Shown in pieces: positions 1 through 9,220 of a stretch of 64,000 nt of DNA (positions within the stretch are counted from its first letter, which is position 1; every line of letters starts with the position of its first letter). The translations under genes and the position numbers were made by a program. The notes under the pieces are model-generated. The model was not told the DNA's origin and searched no databases. It saw only the letters and a list, made by a program, of their open reading frames with translations. The DNA comes from Prevotella sp. P3-122 (GTDB lineage Bacteria; Bacteroidota; Bacteroidia; Bacteroidales; Bacteroidaceae), in contig NZ_NPJH01000024.1 of the NCBI RefSeq assembly GCF_002251365.1, positions 62,001 to 126,000 on the forward strand, read 5' to 3'.

Positions 1-140
1 GTCTTGGCTTTACTGACCATTCACACCTGAATAAGGAGTTCAAGGCGTTTGCCGGAATGTCGCCGTCAGAATACATGGAGCACATCCGACACATACAGCA
101 GGAAAACTTCCTCAGAGGCTACCGCGCCTACCATAAGTGA
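1..140 (+). CDS. AraC-family transcriptional regulator, C-terminal end only
   Basis: The 5' end lies outside the window; the reading frame begins at base 3 and stops with TGA at 138-140. The 45 visible residues contain GFTDHSHLNKEFK followed by FAGMSPSEYM, the second helix-turn-helix and closing signature of AraC/XylS activators. Such proteins bind DNA as transcription activators, often of an adjacent operon. The receptor gene starts 75 bases downstream in the same direction, behind its own -7 box. A link between the two is plausible but not shown. The family call is firm; the ligand cannot be known from this piece. Confidence 0.85.
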   Translation, partial: LGFTDHSHLNKEFKAFAGMSPSEYMEHIRHIQQENFLRGYRAYHK

Positions 141-181
141 ACAATGTCCGTTTTTTACAAACGCAGTTTGTTTTTTATCCA

Positions 182-189
182 TAACTTTG
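182..189 (+). promoter_or_regulatory. Bacteroidetes -7 promoter box for the receptor gene
   Basis: TAACTTTG followed by C matches the Bacteroidetes sigma-ABfr consensus TAnnTTTG. It lies 26 bases before the receptor start codon. A TTTG at 167-170 is too close to be a good -33 element, so only the -7 part is convincing. Confidence 0.6.
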
Positions 190-214
190 CATCCTGTTTT
201 TAATTTGTACAGAC

Positions 215-2377
215 ATGATGAGAAGATTTATTGTCATTCAGGCTCTTGCCATATCCGCAATTGCCGCTAATGCACAGGCTGCAACAGCAGGCGCATCCGA
301 CTCGCTAAAACTTGACACCCTCAATATTCACCAACTGCAGGAGGTTGTCATCAAGGGACAGCTGCCATATACACGTCTGAAAGGCGACGCCATGGTAACA
401 CGCATCACTGGCTCTACACTCGAAAAGGCAGGTACGGCACAGGACGTGCTGAGGAAGGTCCCCGGCATAATAAAGAAAGGCGAAGACCTTGAGGTCGTTG
501 GCCGTGGCAAGCCTGTCTATTACATCAACGGACGAAAAGTCTACGACAACGATGAGCTGAAACGACTGCTGAGCGACGAGATTGCAAGTGTTGAGGTCAT
601 CACCAACCCTGGTGCCATATACGATGCTACGGTAACTGCCGTTGTTAGAATAAAGACTGTCAGAAGGCAGGGCGACGGCTTCAGCTTCAATACCTTCGCA
701 AAGACCGAACAGAGTCTGCGCACAGGACTCAACGACCCGGAAGCACAAGTAAATGTAAACTACCGACACAAAGGACTCGACGTCTTCGCTTCAGCAAAGG
801 AATGGCAATATCGCACAAACCAATGGAGCGACCTCGGACAGACTACTACCGACATCAGTACAGGGACAGAAATATTCAGATACGAAGGCGTATTGAAGCA
901 CCAGTGGCGAGGAATAGGCACACACCTTACAGGCGGTTTCAACTGGCAGATAAACGACAAACACTCTGTAGGAGCAAAGGTTGACTATGCCATATCGACT
1001 AAGGTAGACACAAAAGAACGTCTCGCAATGAACAAATACGAACGAGGCACACTAATAGAATCTGTTTGCAGCGACGGACACAACTGGAGCGACAAACCCA
1101 ACAACACACTCGTCAACGCATACTATAACGGAAGTATAGGGAAACTGACCATCGACTTCAATGCCGACCTTTTCTTCACCAACGACAACACTCATCAGCT
1201 GATGAAGGAAACAGCCAACACAACCGACCGTGACATAGAATCTGTGACAACATCCAAGAACAACATGACAGCCACAAAGCTCGTTCTCGCATATCCTATA
1301 TGGAAAGGCATGCTCAACATCGGTACGGAAGAGACATTCATCGAACGCGACAATACCAACAACAGCCAAGGCACCGGACTGCCCAACTCAACATCTAAAG
1401 TCAACGACAAGACTTATGCCGCATTCATACAATATGGTGTAGCACTGAATGCCAAGACACAGGCAAGCCTCGGACTGCGCTACGAACATGCCTACTTCGA
1501 CTACAAGGACATGCTCAACCCTGCCGACAATATGGAACGCTCTTACGACAACATCTTCCCTTCGGCATCAATATCTACACTGATAGGTAAGACAAGGATA
1601 GCTCTCGCCTACTCCAGCAGAACACAACGCCCGTCGCTGGGGCAACTCAACAACTCCATGATGTATCACAACCGCTTCGTAGTCCAACAGGGCAACCCAA
1701 AGCTAAAGCCGTCAATTGAGAACAACGTGTCACTTACAACCATGTTCAGCATGTTCACAGTAGGAGCAAGCTACTCACACTACTCTGACCTGATAAGCAA
1801 CTGGAGCGAACAGATGAATGACGAAGGTATGATTAGAGTGTCGTACAAGAATATCGACAAGCCGCAACAGCAGATAAACATCTTCGCTACAGCCAACAAG
1901 ACTTGGGGATGCTACACGCCACAATGGACAGCAGCCTTCGTTAAACAATGGCTCACACTTGACCTCGACAACGGGAAACGTACGTTCAACAAACCCATGT
2001 GGGTATTCAATGCCAACAACGCCTTCAGACTCAAGAAAGAATGGCAGATTGAACTCAACTCCGAATTCCACAGCAAGGCTAACTACAGCAATGTGGAGCT
2101 GACCAACAACTACTGGGCACTCGAAGCCGCCGTACAGAAGTCATTGCTCAAAAACAACGCACTGACACTGCGACTCTCATGGCAAGACATATTCCAGAAA
2201 GGAAACAACGACGTCTTCATCGACTACGGAAGCTACAATATACGGCAAACCAATACAATGGACTACAACCGCCTTATCCTCACCCTGCGCTATAGTTTCA
2301 ACCCGGCACGCAGCAAATACAAGGGCACAGGTGCAGGACAAGATGCACGAAACCGTATCGGAGCAACAGCAAAGTAG
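215..2377 (+). CDS. TonB-dependent receptor-like outer membrane beta-barrel protein
   Basis: 720 residues. The N-terminus (MMRRFIVIQALAISAIAANA) is a signal peptide, predicting export to the outer membrane. Residues of roughly 40-150 form a plug-like domain (LQEVVIKGQLP, then DVLRKVPGI and YYINGRKV, as in TonB plugs). The remainder has the alternating aromatic/polar pattern of a beta-barrel and fits the Bacteroidetes outer-membrane barrel family 3 group rather than classic SusC, since no carboxypeptidase-D-like N-terminal domain is present. Substrate unknown. The start may be either of two adjacent ATG codons. It follows an AraC-type gene and is probably chromosomal. Confidence 0.8.
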   Translation: MMRRFIVIQALAISAIAANAQAATAGASDSLKLDTLNIHQLQEVVIKGQLPYTRLKGDAMVTRITGSTLEKAGTAQDVLRKVPGIIKKGEDLEVVGRGKPVYYINGRKVYDNDELKRLLSDEIASVEVITNPGAIYDATVTAVVRIKTVRRQGDGFSFNTFAKTEQSLRTGLNDPEAQVNVNYRHKGLDVFASAKEWQYRTNQWSDLGQTTTDISTGTEIFRYEGVLKHQWRGIGTHLTGGFNWQINDKHSVGAKVDYAISTKVDTKERLAMNKYERGTLIESVCSDGHNWSDKPNNTLVNAYYNGSIGKLTIDFNADLFFTNDNTHQLMKETANTTDRDIESVTTSKNNMTATKLVLAYPIWKGMLNIGTEETFIERDNTNNSQGTGLPNSTSKVNDKTYAAFIQYGVALNAKTQASLGLRYEHAYFDYKDMLNPADNMERSYDNIFPSASISTLIGKTRIALAYSSRTQRPSLGQLNNSMMYHNRFVVQQGNPKLKPSIENNVSLTTMFSMFTVGASYSHYSDLISNWSEQMNDEGMIRVSYKNIDKPQQQINIFATANKTWGCYTPQWTAAFVKQWLTLDLDNGKRTFNKPMWVFNANNAFRLKKEWQIELNSEFHSKANYSNVELTNNYWALEAAVQKSLLKNNALTLRLSWQDIFQKGNNDVFIDYGSYNIRQTNTMDYNRLILTLRYSFNPARSKYKGTGAGQDARNRIGATAK

Positions 2378-2572
2378 ACTCGACAGCGGATACTGACAGA
2401 TGAACCAATTATATTGCGTCAGCAACTCTATAATGCCAGGAGCTGCATGTATGCTATACTTTGGGAGTCATTCTGTTTCAACCTCGATTGGTACGCTATG
2501 ATACAACATCTTACCACATGTCTCCATGTGAGCCGTGAGTAAACATTCATTCTGCTCAAGCATTGAATTGAT

Positions 2573-2833
2573 CTATAGTTTTTCAACGAACTCCTTCGGA
2601 AGGATGAACTCATCTACATATGGCTTGATGGTTTCAACACCACCCTGCATGGTAGGAATGGCGTATGTCTTACCATGCAGACCCACGCCTTCGCCCCATA
2701 CAGCGCCAAACCTATTGTATGCCAACCGTGCAGCACCGCCACCATGTGCACCTGCCAGATTGCTGCCAAAGACAAATATCTCGTTCTCTCCCAATTCCGA
2801 AATCCTTTCGGGGGTGTATGTTCTGTTGTACAT
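2573..2833 (-). pseudogene. Truncated A1S_2505-type (macro-like) protein, internal deletion
   Basis: Reading from an internal ATG at 2831-2833, 86 residues match the N-terminal part of the intact protein encoded at 61917-62726: MYNRTYTPERISELGENEIF, then FVFGSNLAGAHGGGAA and YAIPTMQGGV. After KPYVDEFI it jumps directly to LPKEFVEKL and stops. The intact copy has 42 extra residues at this point and a DUF1810 domain further on. The missing block is exactly 126 bp in the intact copy and is bounded by TCATCC on both sides, a short-repeat deletion. It is fused in frame behind the remnant described at 2834-3387. Probably non-functional. Confidence 0.75.
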
Positions 2834-3387
2834 TAAAATTGAATTATCAGTTATTGCAATAGCCAAATCTTCTAACCCCCAATCAGGGTGCTGAACGACG
2901 AGTTTCAATTGAGCATGATTTAGATTTGTGCGCAGATATGATTCAAACAATGGGACATTGTCTTGCTCCTGTATATATTGTTCTATCCGTGCTTGCTTTT
3001 TTCTATCATAATACTGATGCCAAGAATTGGTAGGAGTTGCCCAGTCTATTACAATTCTTTTTTCCAAGTGCTCAAAAGCCTTTATTTGCTCCAAATCTAA
3101 AATCACTTCGTCCTTTACTTTTGGATTATCCCTTTTACCATTTATTTTATACACTCCAACGAATCTTGCAGTCTTTTTTCTTCTCCAATGAAAGAAACAA
3201 GGTATTTGATGTTCCTCATATTACGGGCTAACTGCTCGCTTTGGTATTGCAAAAAGAGATCTTTGCGATACACGTAAAGAGCGTATATGCTTTTTATATT
3301 GGTCGGGAACGGACTACCATTGATAAACAACTTTGTTTGCTCTTCCTCCTTGCCCAGTTTAGTACGGCTATCCGCATGACGAAGCAT
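2834..3387 (-). pseudogene. Remnant of GIY-YIG-associated protein, N-terminal region, frameshifted
   Basis: Two overlapping frames give MLRHADSRTKLG...YLVSFIGEE and then ARFVGVYKINGKRDN...RIVIDWATPTNSWHQYYDRK. Joined, they resemble the N-terminal half of a Bacteroidetes/Firmicutes family whose C-terminus is a GIY-YIG nuclease (conserved VSFIGEE, RFVGVYK and IDWGxxTxSWHQ-like blocks). The frames meet at a run of six A near 3165-3170; one more A would restore VSFIGEEKKTARFVGVYK. The nuclease domain is absent and replaced by the macro-like fragment. The family call is from memory of motifs. The shift could also be a sequencing error. Confidence 0.5.
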
Positions 3388-3526
3388 TTTTATGCAGCGT
3401 GGACTCGTGTTGTCAAATGACTTGTTTGTGCAAGTAATGACGCCAAATACTTGACAATATCATCAAATTTTCACTACAAACAATAAAAATTAAGTATATT
3501 ATGCTTAATTATGAATTATTATTTTG

Positions 3527-3535
3527 TATCTTTGC
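3527..3535 (+). promoter_or_regulatory. Promoter -7 box for the XRE regulator
   Basis: TATCTTTGC matches TAnnTTTG perfectly and lies 22 bases before the chosen ATG at 3558. The surrounding DNA is very AT-rich. Confidence 0.6.
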
Positions 3536-3557
3536 CCTTGAACAAGAGAAAATTATC

Positions 3558-3773
3558 ATGGCAAAATTAAATCGGATAAGAATCGTTCTAGCTGAACACG
3601 ACCTGAACAACAAGTGGTTGGCAGATAAACTAGGAAAGGATCAGGCAACTATTTCCAAGTGGGTCACCAATACCACCCAGCCCAGCCTTGAAGCCCTCAT
3701 TGCAATAGCCAATGCACTTGAAGTGCCTGTGCAGGAGTTGGTGAGACAGGAAGAATTCAATCAAGAGAAATAA
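3558..3773 (+). CDS. XRE-type helix-turn-helix transcriptional regulator
   Basis: 71 residues starting at MAKLNRIRIVLAE. The 3558 ATG is preferred over an upstream ATG at 3501 because the promoter box at 3527-3535 lies between them. The body is a lambda-repressor-like helix-turn-helix: LNNKWLADKLGKDQATISKW, then NTTQPSLEALIAIANALEVP. Such small proteins act as repressors, often autoregulatory, or as the antitoxin of a toxin pair. No toxin partner is adjacent; the next long gene is the helicase at 4458, about 680 bases on. It may control that operon, which is inference. Confidence 0.85.
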   Translation: MAKLNRIRIVLAEHDLNNKWLADKLGKDQATISKWVTNTTQPSLEALIAIANALEVPVQELVRQEEFNQEK

Positions 3774-4457
3774 GTCAACTGACGAACGTTTCTGTCCCCC
3801 GGGAAACGGGGGAAACGAAGGGGGTTAAGAGCAGAGTCAAGGCTTGTTTTGGCTATGCCTTGCAAGAAGGAAGAAGACGAAGTCAAATGATAACAAAAGA
3901 CGAAATACAAGAACTGCTGCGTATGTTCTCTTCAGAAGATGACGTCACAAGTTTTGTCACAAGTCTTGTCCCCAGTTTGTCCCCAGTTTGTCCCCAGTTG
4001 ATGAATAGATTGTAAGAAGACGAATAGAAGTAAAAATAGATACATAATATGAGCAATCAAGACATGACAAATCCGGCTCATGAATCTATTAATTGAGTTT
4101 GGCCAGTATTAAGCAACTGAACCAGCAGAGGTGATAGAATCTGTTCATGTTAATGAAATTGTGAAATGATAACACGTAAAGAAGTACGAGTTAAAAAACA
4201 CAGATTCTTTAACATGATAATAAAAACGAGTTAAGTTTTAACATAAAAGAAAACATAAAGATACAAGATGACGAACGGAACATATACAGGTCAGACAGAC
4301 TGGCGCATTGGAGGCGTGTCCAAGGCGTATCGTAGCAAGATCGTTCCGCCGTCGTTCGAAGGTCGTAGCAAGGACGTAGAATAGGCGTTCGATAGTCTCT
4401 CGATAGGGAAAGAAGACAGTAAGAAGTAAACAAAAGAATAAAAACAAAAATGAAGAT
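3774..4457 (+). other. 684-bp spacer before the helicase gene, with possible tiny ORFs
   Basis: No convincing gene. A GC-rich hairpin CCCCCG/CGGGGG with loop GGAAA sits at 3796-3812 just after the regulator and may be a weak terminator. A 42-codon ORF (3887-4015, beginning MITKDEIQELLRMFSS) contains the tandem repeat at 3966-3998. A 38-codon ORF (4268-4384, beginning MTNGTYTGQTDW) lies in a stretch with CGTAGCAAG repeated twice. Neither ORF is recognisable. The longer one may be the tail of a decayed gene. Confidence 0.4.
3966..3998 (+). repeat. Three tandem 11-bp repeats (TTGTCCCCAGT)
   Basis: The 11-mer TTGTCCCCAGT occurs three times head to tail without mismatch. A related TTTTGTCAC and CTTGTC precede it. 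The unit length is not a multiple of three, so it is not a peptide repeat. It could be an operator array upstream of the helicase gene or replication slippage in a decayed gene. Confidence 0.7.
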
Positions 4458-7400
4458 ATGATTGCATTTATTGATACAGAGGTAAATCCGCAGACGAAGA
4501 AGGTGGCGGATTACGGAGCAGTTAGGGAGGATGGTTCCGTGTTGCACTCTCATTCCAAGGCTGACTTCGATGCCTTTGTGTCAAAATGCGATACGTTGTG
4601 TGGACATAACATTATCAACTTCGACTTGAAATATACTTCATTGAGGGGTAACCCGACTATTGTTGATACGCTGTTTCTATCGCCTCTACTTTTCCCTAAA
4701 CGACCGTATCATCATCTGGTAAAAGATGATAAGTTACAGGTGGATGAACTGAATAATCCTGTGAATGATTCGATGAAGGCTCGCGATTTACTGAATGACG
4801 AGATGGCGGCTTGGAATCAGTTGACGGATAACAGAAAGGAAATCTACTATTATCTATTGAATGAAACACAGGAGTTCGGAGGGTTCTTCAAGTATATTGG
4901 ATATTCGCCAAATGTCAATTGGATATCATCATTTTTTTCATCCCAACTTGATTGGAAGCAATTGATTCTAAAGGAGTATGAGGGGAAGGTGTGCAGTCAT
5001 GCTGACTTTAAGACTTTGGTCAAACAGTATCCTGTTGAGTTGGCATATTGCTTGGCAGTAATCGGTGCTGACGATATCTTTTCTATCACTCCTGCCTGGG
5101 TGATACGGAACTATCCACAGGTGGTGAATGTGATGAATATGATGTGCAACACATCTTGTGGTGATTGTGAGTATTGTCATCAGCGTTTAGATGCTCATTA
5201 CGGGCTAAAAGAGTTCTTTGGCTATGATGAGTTCCGTATCTTCGATGGTGTTCCTATGCAACAGCAGGCTGTGGAATCTGCTATTCGAGGTGAATCTTTG
5301 CTAACGATATTTCCTACGGGTGGTGGTAAGAGTCTCACATTCCAACTGCCAGCTTTGATGGCTGGACGGAATACGCATGGGCTAACTGTAGTCATTTCGC
5401 CTTTGCAGTCGTTGATGAAGGACCAGGTGGATAATCTTGCTGCTCGTGGTATTAGTGATGCGGTGACCATCAATGGACTGTTAGATCCTATCGAACGTGC
5501 TACAGCTATAGAACAGGTGGCAGATGGAACCGCCAATCTGCTATACATCGCGCCAGAAATGTTGCGCAGTAAAACCATCGAGCGATTGTTGATGGGGCGC
5601 CATGTTGTTCGTTTTGTGATAGATGAGGCACACTGCTTTTCTGCTTGGGGCCACGATTTCCGTGTGGATTATCTGTACATAGGTGATTTCATTCGCCAGT
5701 TGCAGGAAAAGAAACAATCGGAACAGTCCATTCCGGTATCTTGTTTTACAGCGACAGCCAAACAAAAAGTAATCAGTGACATCTGCGACTACTTCAGAGC
5801 AAAGTTGGGCTTGGAACTGAAAGTGTTTGCTGCCAATTCAGAGCGTAAGAACTTGCGTTATTCTGTGCTTCATGCTGATACTGCTGATGAGAAATATAAC
5901 CTACTTCGCTCATTGATTCTTGGGCACAAATGCTCTTCGATAGTATATGTATCACGAACCCGAAGAACTCGCGAATTGGCACAGCATTTAGTCAATGATG
6001 GCATTCGAGCTTTGCCATTCAATGGAAAAATGGAGGCTGCCGAGAAGGTGAAAAACCAGAATGCTTTTATGAGTGGTGAGGCTCAAGTGATTGTAGCCAC
6101 TTCTGCTTTTGGTATGGGAGTTGACAAGAAAGATGTGGGATTGGTAGTACACTACAACATCAGCGACTCGTTGGAGAACTATATACAGGAAGCTGGCCGT
6201 GCAGGACGTGATCCACAAATGCAGGCAGAATGCTTTGTACTATATGCTGACAGCGACCTTGATAAACACTTTATACTTCTCAATCAGACGAAGCTCAGTA
6301 TCAGTGAAATTCAGCAGGTTTGGAAAGCCATTAAGGATCTTACGGCTAAGCGACATAAGGTAAGCTGTTCGCCATTGGATATAGCACGTCAGGCTGGATG
6401 GGGTGAAGATGTAGAAGACATCGAGACTCGTGTAAAGGCTGCCATCGCTGCACTTGAGGATGCAGAATTTATACAACGAGGCAGTAACTCCCCTCACGTC
6501 TTTGCTACCGGCATTGCTGTGAAGAATATGGATGAGGCACGTCGAAAGTTGACTATCTCTCCACTATTTGATGAGCAATCACGTGAAGAAGCTGCCCGTA
6601 TCATCAAGTCACTTATCAGTGCACGTGCAACAGCTGAAGGTCGAGGGGCAAAAGCTGAGAGTCGTGTTGACTATTTAGCTGATATCCTTGGAATGAGCAA
6701 GGCAACAGTTATCAGGAATATTAACCTGATGCGGCAAGATGGTTTGTTGGCAGATACTCGAGATATGCAAGCCTGGATATCCAAGAGTACTTCTCAACGC
6801 AATCTTGACATCATCTTAAAACTAGAACTATTCCTTCTGCAACGATTTGGTGGAGAAGCACAAAGAATCAATTATAAAGAACTGAATGAGGAAGCCCAAA
6901 AGAGCGGTCTTACATATTCAAATGTCAAGCGCTTGAGGATGTTGCTCCATTTTCTGTCATTGAAGGGTTATATTCATAAACAGGAACATAGTTTTAGCGA
7001 TAGCGTGAGTGTACGTCTGCAAGCTTCGCAAGAAGTTACGAAGGCTCGATTCGAACGGCGTATGGATATATGCCGCTTTATTACGGATACGCTCAATGTC
7101 AGTCGAGACCCCAATAAAGAAATGGCGCTTGTGAACTTCTCTATTGTAGAGTTGCTTCAACAATATATTTCCAGTCGGCAGGAATCAATGTTTGCCGACC
7201 AAGAGAAACCTACAATTGCTGATATTGAGGAAGCGCTGCTTTATCTCACCAAAACGGAACTGATGAAGATTGAAGGTGGGTTCATCGTTATCTATAACAC
7301 CATGCAGATCGGGCGTATTGCCGACCGTCGTACCAGATATGGTAAGGAGCAGTATCGCTTATTGGATGAATTCTACAAACAACGTATACGCCAGATTCAT

Positions 7401-9182
7401 ATTGTGGGTGAATATGCTAACTTGATGGTTCGTGACTATGATGCAGCACTTCGATTCGTGAACGACTACTTTACACTTGATTTCCGCAAGTTCATCAATC
7501 AGTATTTCAAAGAAGAACGTCGGGCGCAGATAGATCAGAATATCACTCCTGCCAAATACAACAAACTCTTCGGTGAACTCTCCAACCGCCAATGTGAGAT
7601 TATCGATGACAAAGAGTCGAAATATATCGTGGTGGCAGCAGGGCCTGGTAGTGGTAAAACGAGAGTCTTGGTTCACAAACTTGCCTCTCTCTTGCTGTTA
7701 GAAGACGTGAAGCATGAGCAGTTATTGATGCTTACTTTCTCAAGAGCAGCTGCTACCGAATTCAAAAAACGACTTATTGATTTAGTTGGCAACGCTGCAC
7801 ACTATGTGGAGATTAAGACCTTCCACTCTTATAGTTTTGACCTTATCGGTAAACAAGGAAATCTGGATGAGGCAAAAGATGTGGTAAGGCGTGCTGCAGA
7901 GATGATAGAAAATGGTGAGGTGGAAGCATCGAAAATAGCTAAGAGCGTTCTAGTCATTGATGAGGCTCAAGATATGGGACAGGATGATTTCCGTTTGGTT
8001 CAGGCTCTGATGCGGCAGAATGAAGAAATGCGAGTCATTGCAGTGGGTGATGATGACCAAAATATCTATGGTTTCCGTGGTTCTGACTCACGATATATGC
8101 AATCGATAGTGGAGCAAGAAGGTGCAAAGTTGTACGAGATGACAGATAACTATAGGTCTGCGAAAGCTGTAGTTGATTGTGCCAATCGCTATGTACAGCG
8201 GATTCCCGGTCGTCTGAAGCAGACTTCCATCATGTCTGCAACAGGTGAAGAAGGCAAGGTGCTGACCTTGAAATCGTTTTTGAACGCAGAAATAAAAGTA
8301 GAGGGAAATACAGCTATTTTGACTCGAACCAATGAAGAAACAATGCAAGTGGCTTACGAGTTGGAGCAGCGAGGTTTACATGCCACAATTGCGCAATCAA
8401 TGGGAGGCTTCCGTTTTGGGAATCTTGCGGAAGTCCGTTATTTCCTAAAACAACTTGGCAGGAACGAAATATCCATATCAAAAGAAAAGTGGTTAAAAGC
8501 GAAACAACGTACACTCGAAACATACGCTTCAAGCACTTGTCTCAGTATTATGCAGCATTTCTTTTCAGACTTTGAGATAACTCATCAATTCTATTATCGC
8601 AGCGACTTGCGTGAATACATCTTCGAGTCGAATATTGAGGATTTCATTGCAAATGATGATAAGTCCGTGTTCGTGAGCACTATTCACAAGGCCAAAGGTC
8701 GAGAATTCGATAATGTCTACCTCATGTCTGCTATTCCGAATAGAAGAAATGTTGATGATATGCGATCCTATTATGTAGGTCTCACTCGGGCAAAACGGAA
8801 CCTGTATCTGGTAACCAATCCTCCCACAGAGTATTCTTCTATATCAATTGCATTAAACATGCATGATGTTATCCTTAATTTCTTCAAGGGAAGAAAGGAC
8901 ATTGTGCTTCGTTTAAGAAGTGGTGATAACCTGCAATACAAGGACGGATATTTGCTGAATGAGCAAAGTATCAACATCATTGCGCTATCTGCGTCTGGAA
9001 AAGACAAACTAAAGGCATGGACTGATAAGGGCTATGAAGTTACGAGTGCAAAAGTGAGCTATACTTTGGCATGGAAACCTCAAGACTCTGATGTGGAATA
9101 TGCCGTTTGTTTGGCGAATGTGGTTATATCTAAAAATGGAAATTCCACAGAAGAAATAAGTCTCAATAATACAGCCCTATAA
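4458..9182 (+). CDS. Giant DNA helicase: DEDD exonuclease-like + RecQ + UvrD/Rep fusion
   Basis: 1574 residues with three catalytic parts. Residues 1-120 look like a DnaQ-type 3'-5' exonuclease: FIDTEV (D-x-E), CGHNIINFD, and DSMKARDLL. A CxxxCxxCxxC cluster (CNTSCGDCEYC) at about 227-237 precedes a RecQ helicase: Walker A FPTGGGKSLTF, signature VIDEAHCFSAWGHDFR and QEAGRAGRD. From about residue 1050 a second, superfamily 1 helicase follows: AAGPGSGKTRVL, LVIDEAQDM, DDDQNIYGFRGSD, STIHKAKGREFDN and YVGLTRAKRNLY. All motifs look intact. It should unwind DNA with possible exonuclease processing. The next gene, 38 bases on, is a (frameshifted) nuclease, suggesting a DNA-restricting or repair operon. 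The cellular role is inferred. Confidence 0.85.
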   Translation: MIAFIDTEVNPQTKKVADYGAVREDGSVLHSHSKADFDAFVSKCDTLCGHNIINFDLKYTSLRGNPTIVDTLFLSPLLFPKRPYHHLVKDDKLQVDELNNPVNDSMKARDLLNDEMAAWNQLTDNRKEIYYYLLNETQEFGGFFKYIGYSPNVNWISSFFSSQLDWKQLILKEYEGKVCSHADFKTLVKQYPVELAYCLAVIGADDIFSITPAWVIRNYPQVVNVMNMMCNTSCGDCEYCHQRLDAHYGLKEFFGYDEFRIFDGVPMQQQAVESAIRGESLLTIFPTGGGKSLTFQLPALMAGRNTHGLTVVISPLQSLMKDQVDNLAARGISDAVTINGLLDPIERATAIEQVADGTANLLYIAPEMLRSKTIERLLMGRHVVRFVIDEAHCFSAWGHDFRVDYLYIGDFIRQLQEKKQSEQSIPVSCFTATAKQKVISDICDYFRAKLGLELKVFAANSERKNLRYSVLHADTADEKYNLLRSLILGHKCSSIVYVSRTRRTRELAQHLVNDGIRALPFNGKMEAAEKVKNQNAFMSGEAQVIVATSAFGMGVDKKDVGLVVHYNISDSLENYIQEAGRAGRDPQMQAECFVLYADSDLDKHFILLNQTKLSISEIQQVWKAIKDLTAKRHKVSCSPLDIARQAGWGEDVEDIETRVKAAIAALEDAEFIQRGSNSPHVFATGIAVKNMDEARRKLTISPLFDEQSREEAARIIKSLISARATAEGRGAKAESRVDYLADILGMSKATVIRNINLMRQDGLLADTRDMQAWISKSTSQRNLDIILKLELFLLQRFGGEAQRINYKELNEEAQKSGLTYSNVKRLRMLLHFLSLKGYIHKQEHSFSDSVSVRLQASQEVTKARFERRMDICRFITDTLNVSRDPNKEMALVNFSIVELLQQYISSRQESMFADQEKPTIADIEEALLYLTKTELMKIEGGFIVIYNTMQIGRIADRRTRYGKEQYRLLDEFYKQRIRQIHIVGEYANLMVRDYDAALRFVNDYFTLDFRKFINQYFKEERRAQIDQNITPAKYNKLFGELSNRQCEIIDDKESKYIVVAAGPGSGKTRVLVHKLASLLLLEDVKHEQLLMLTFSRAAATEFKKRLIDLVGNAAHYVEIKTFHSYSFDLIGKQGNLDEAKDVVRRAAEMIENGEVEASKIAKSVLVIDEAQDMGQDDFRLVQALMRQNEEMRVIAVGDDDQNIYGFRGSDSRYMQSIVEQEGAKLYEMTDNYRSAKAVVDCANRYVQRIPGRLKQTSIMSATGEEGKVLTLKSFLNAEIKVEGNTAILTRTNEETMQVAYELEQRGLHATIAQSMGGFRFGNLAEVRYFLKQLGRNEISISKEKWLKAKQRTLETYASSTCLSIMQHFFSDFEITHQFYYRSDLREYIFESNIEDFIANDDKSVFVSTIHKAKGREFDNVYLMSAIPNRRNVDDMRSYYVGLTRAKRNLYLVTNPPTEYSSISIALNMHDVILNFFKGRKDIVLRLRSGDNLQYKDGYLLNEQSINIIALSASGKDKLKAWTDKGYEVTSAKVSYTLAWKPQDSDVEYAVCLANVVISKNGNSTEEISLNNTAL

Positions 9183-9220
9183 AAGATTAATAATCTGCTA
9201 AGATATTAGTTACAGAAAAA

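Noticed and set aside
305..769. Long minus-strand frame opposite the receptor gene
   Set aside because: It lies entirely inside the well-supported TonB-receptor coding region and has no recognisable domain or proper start context.
3966..3998. Triple 11-bp repeat considered as a CRISPR array
   Set aside because: Units are contiguous without spacers, and no cas genes are present, so it is only a tandem repeat.
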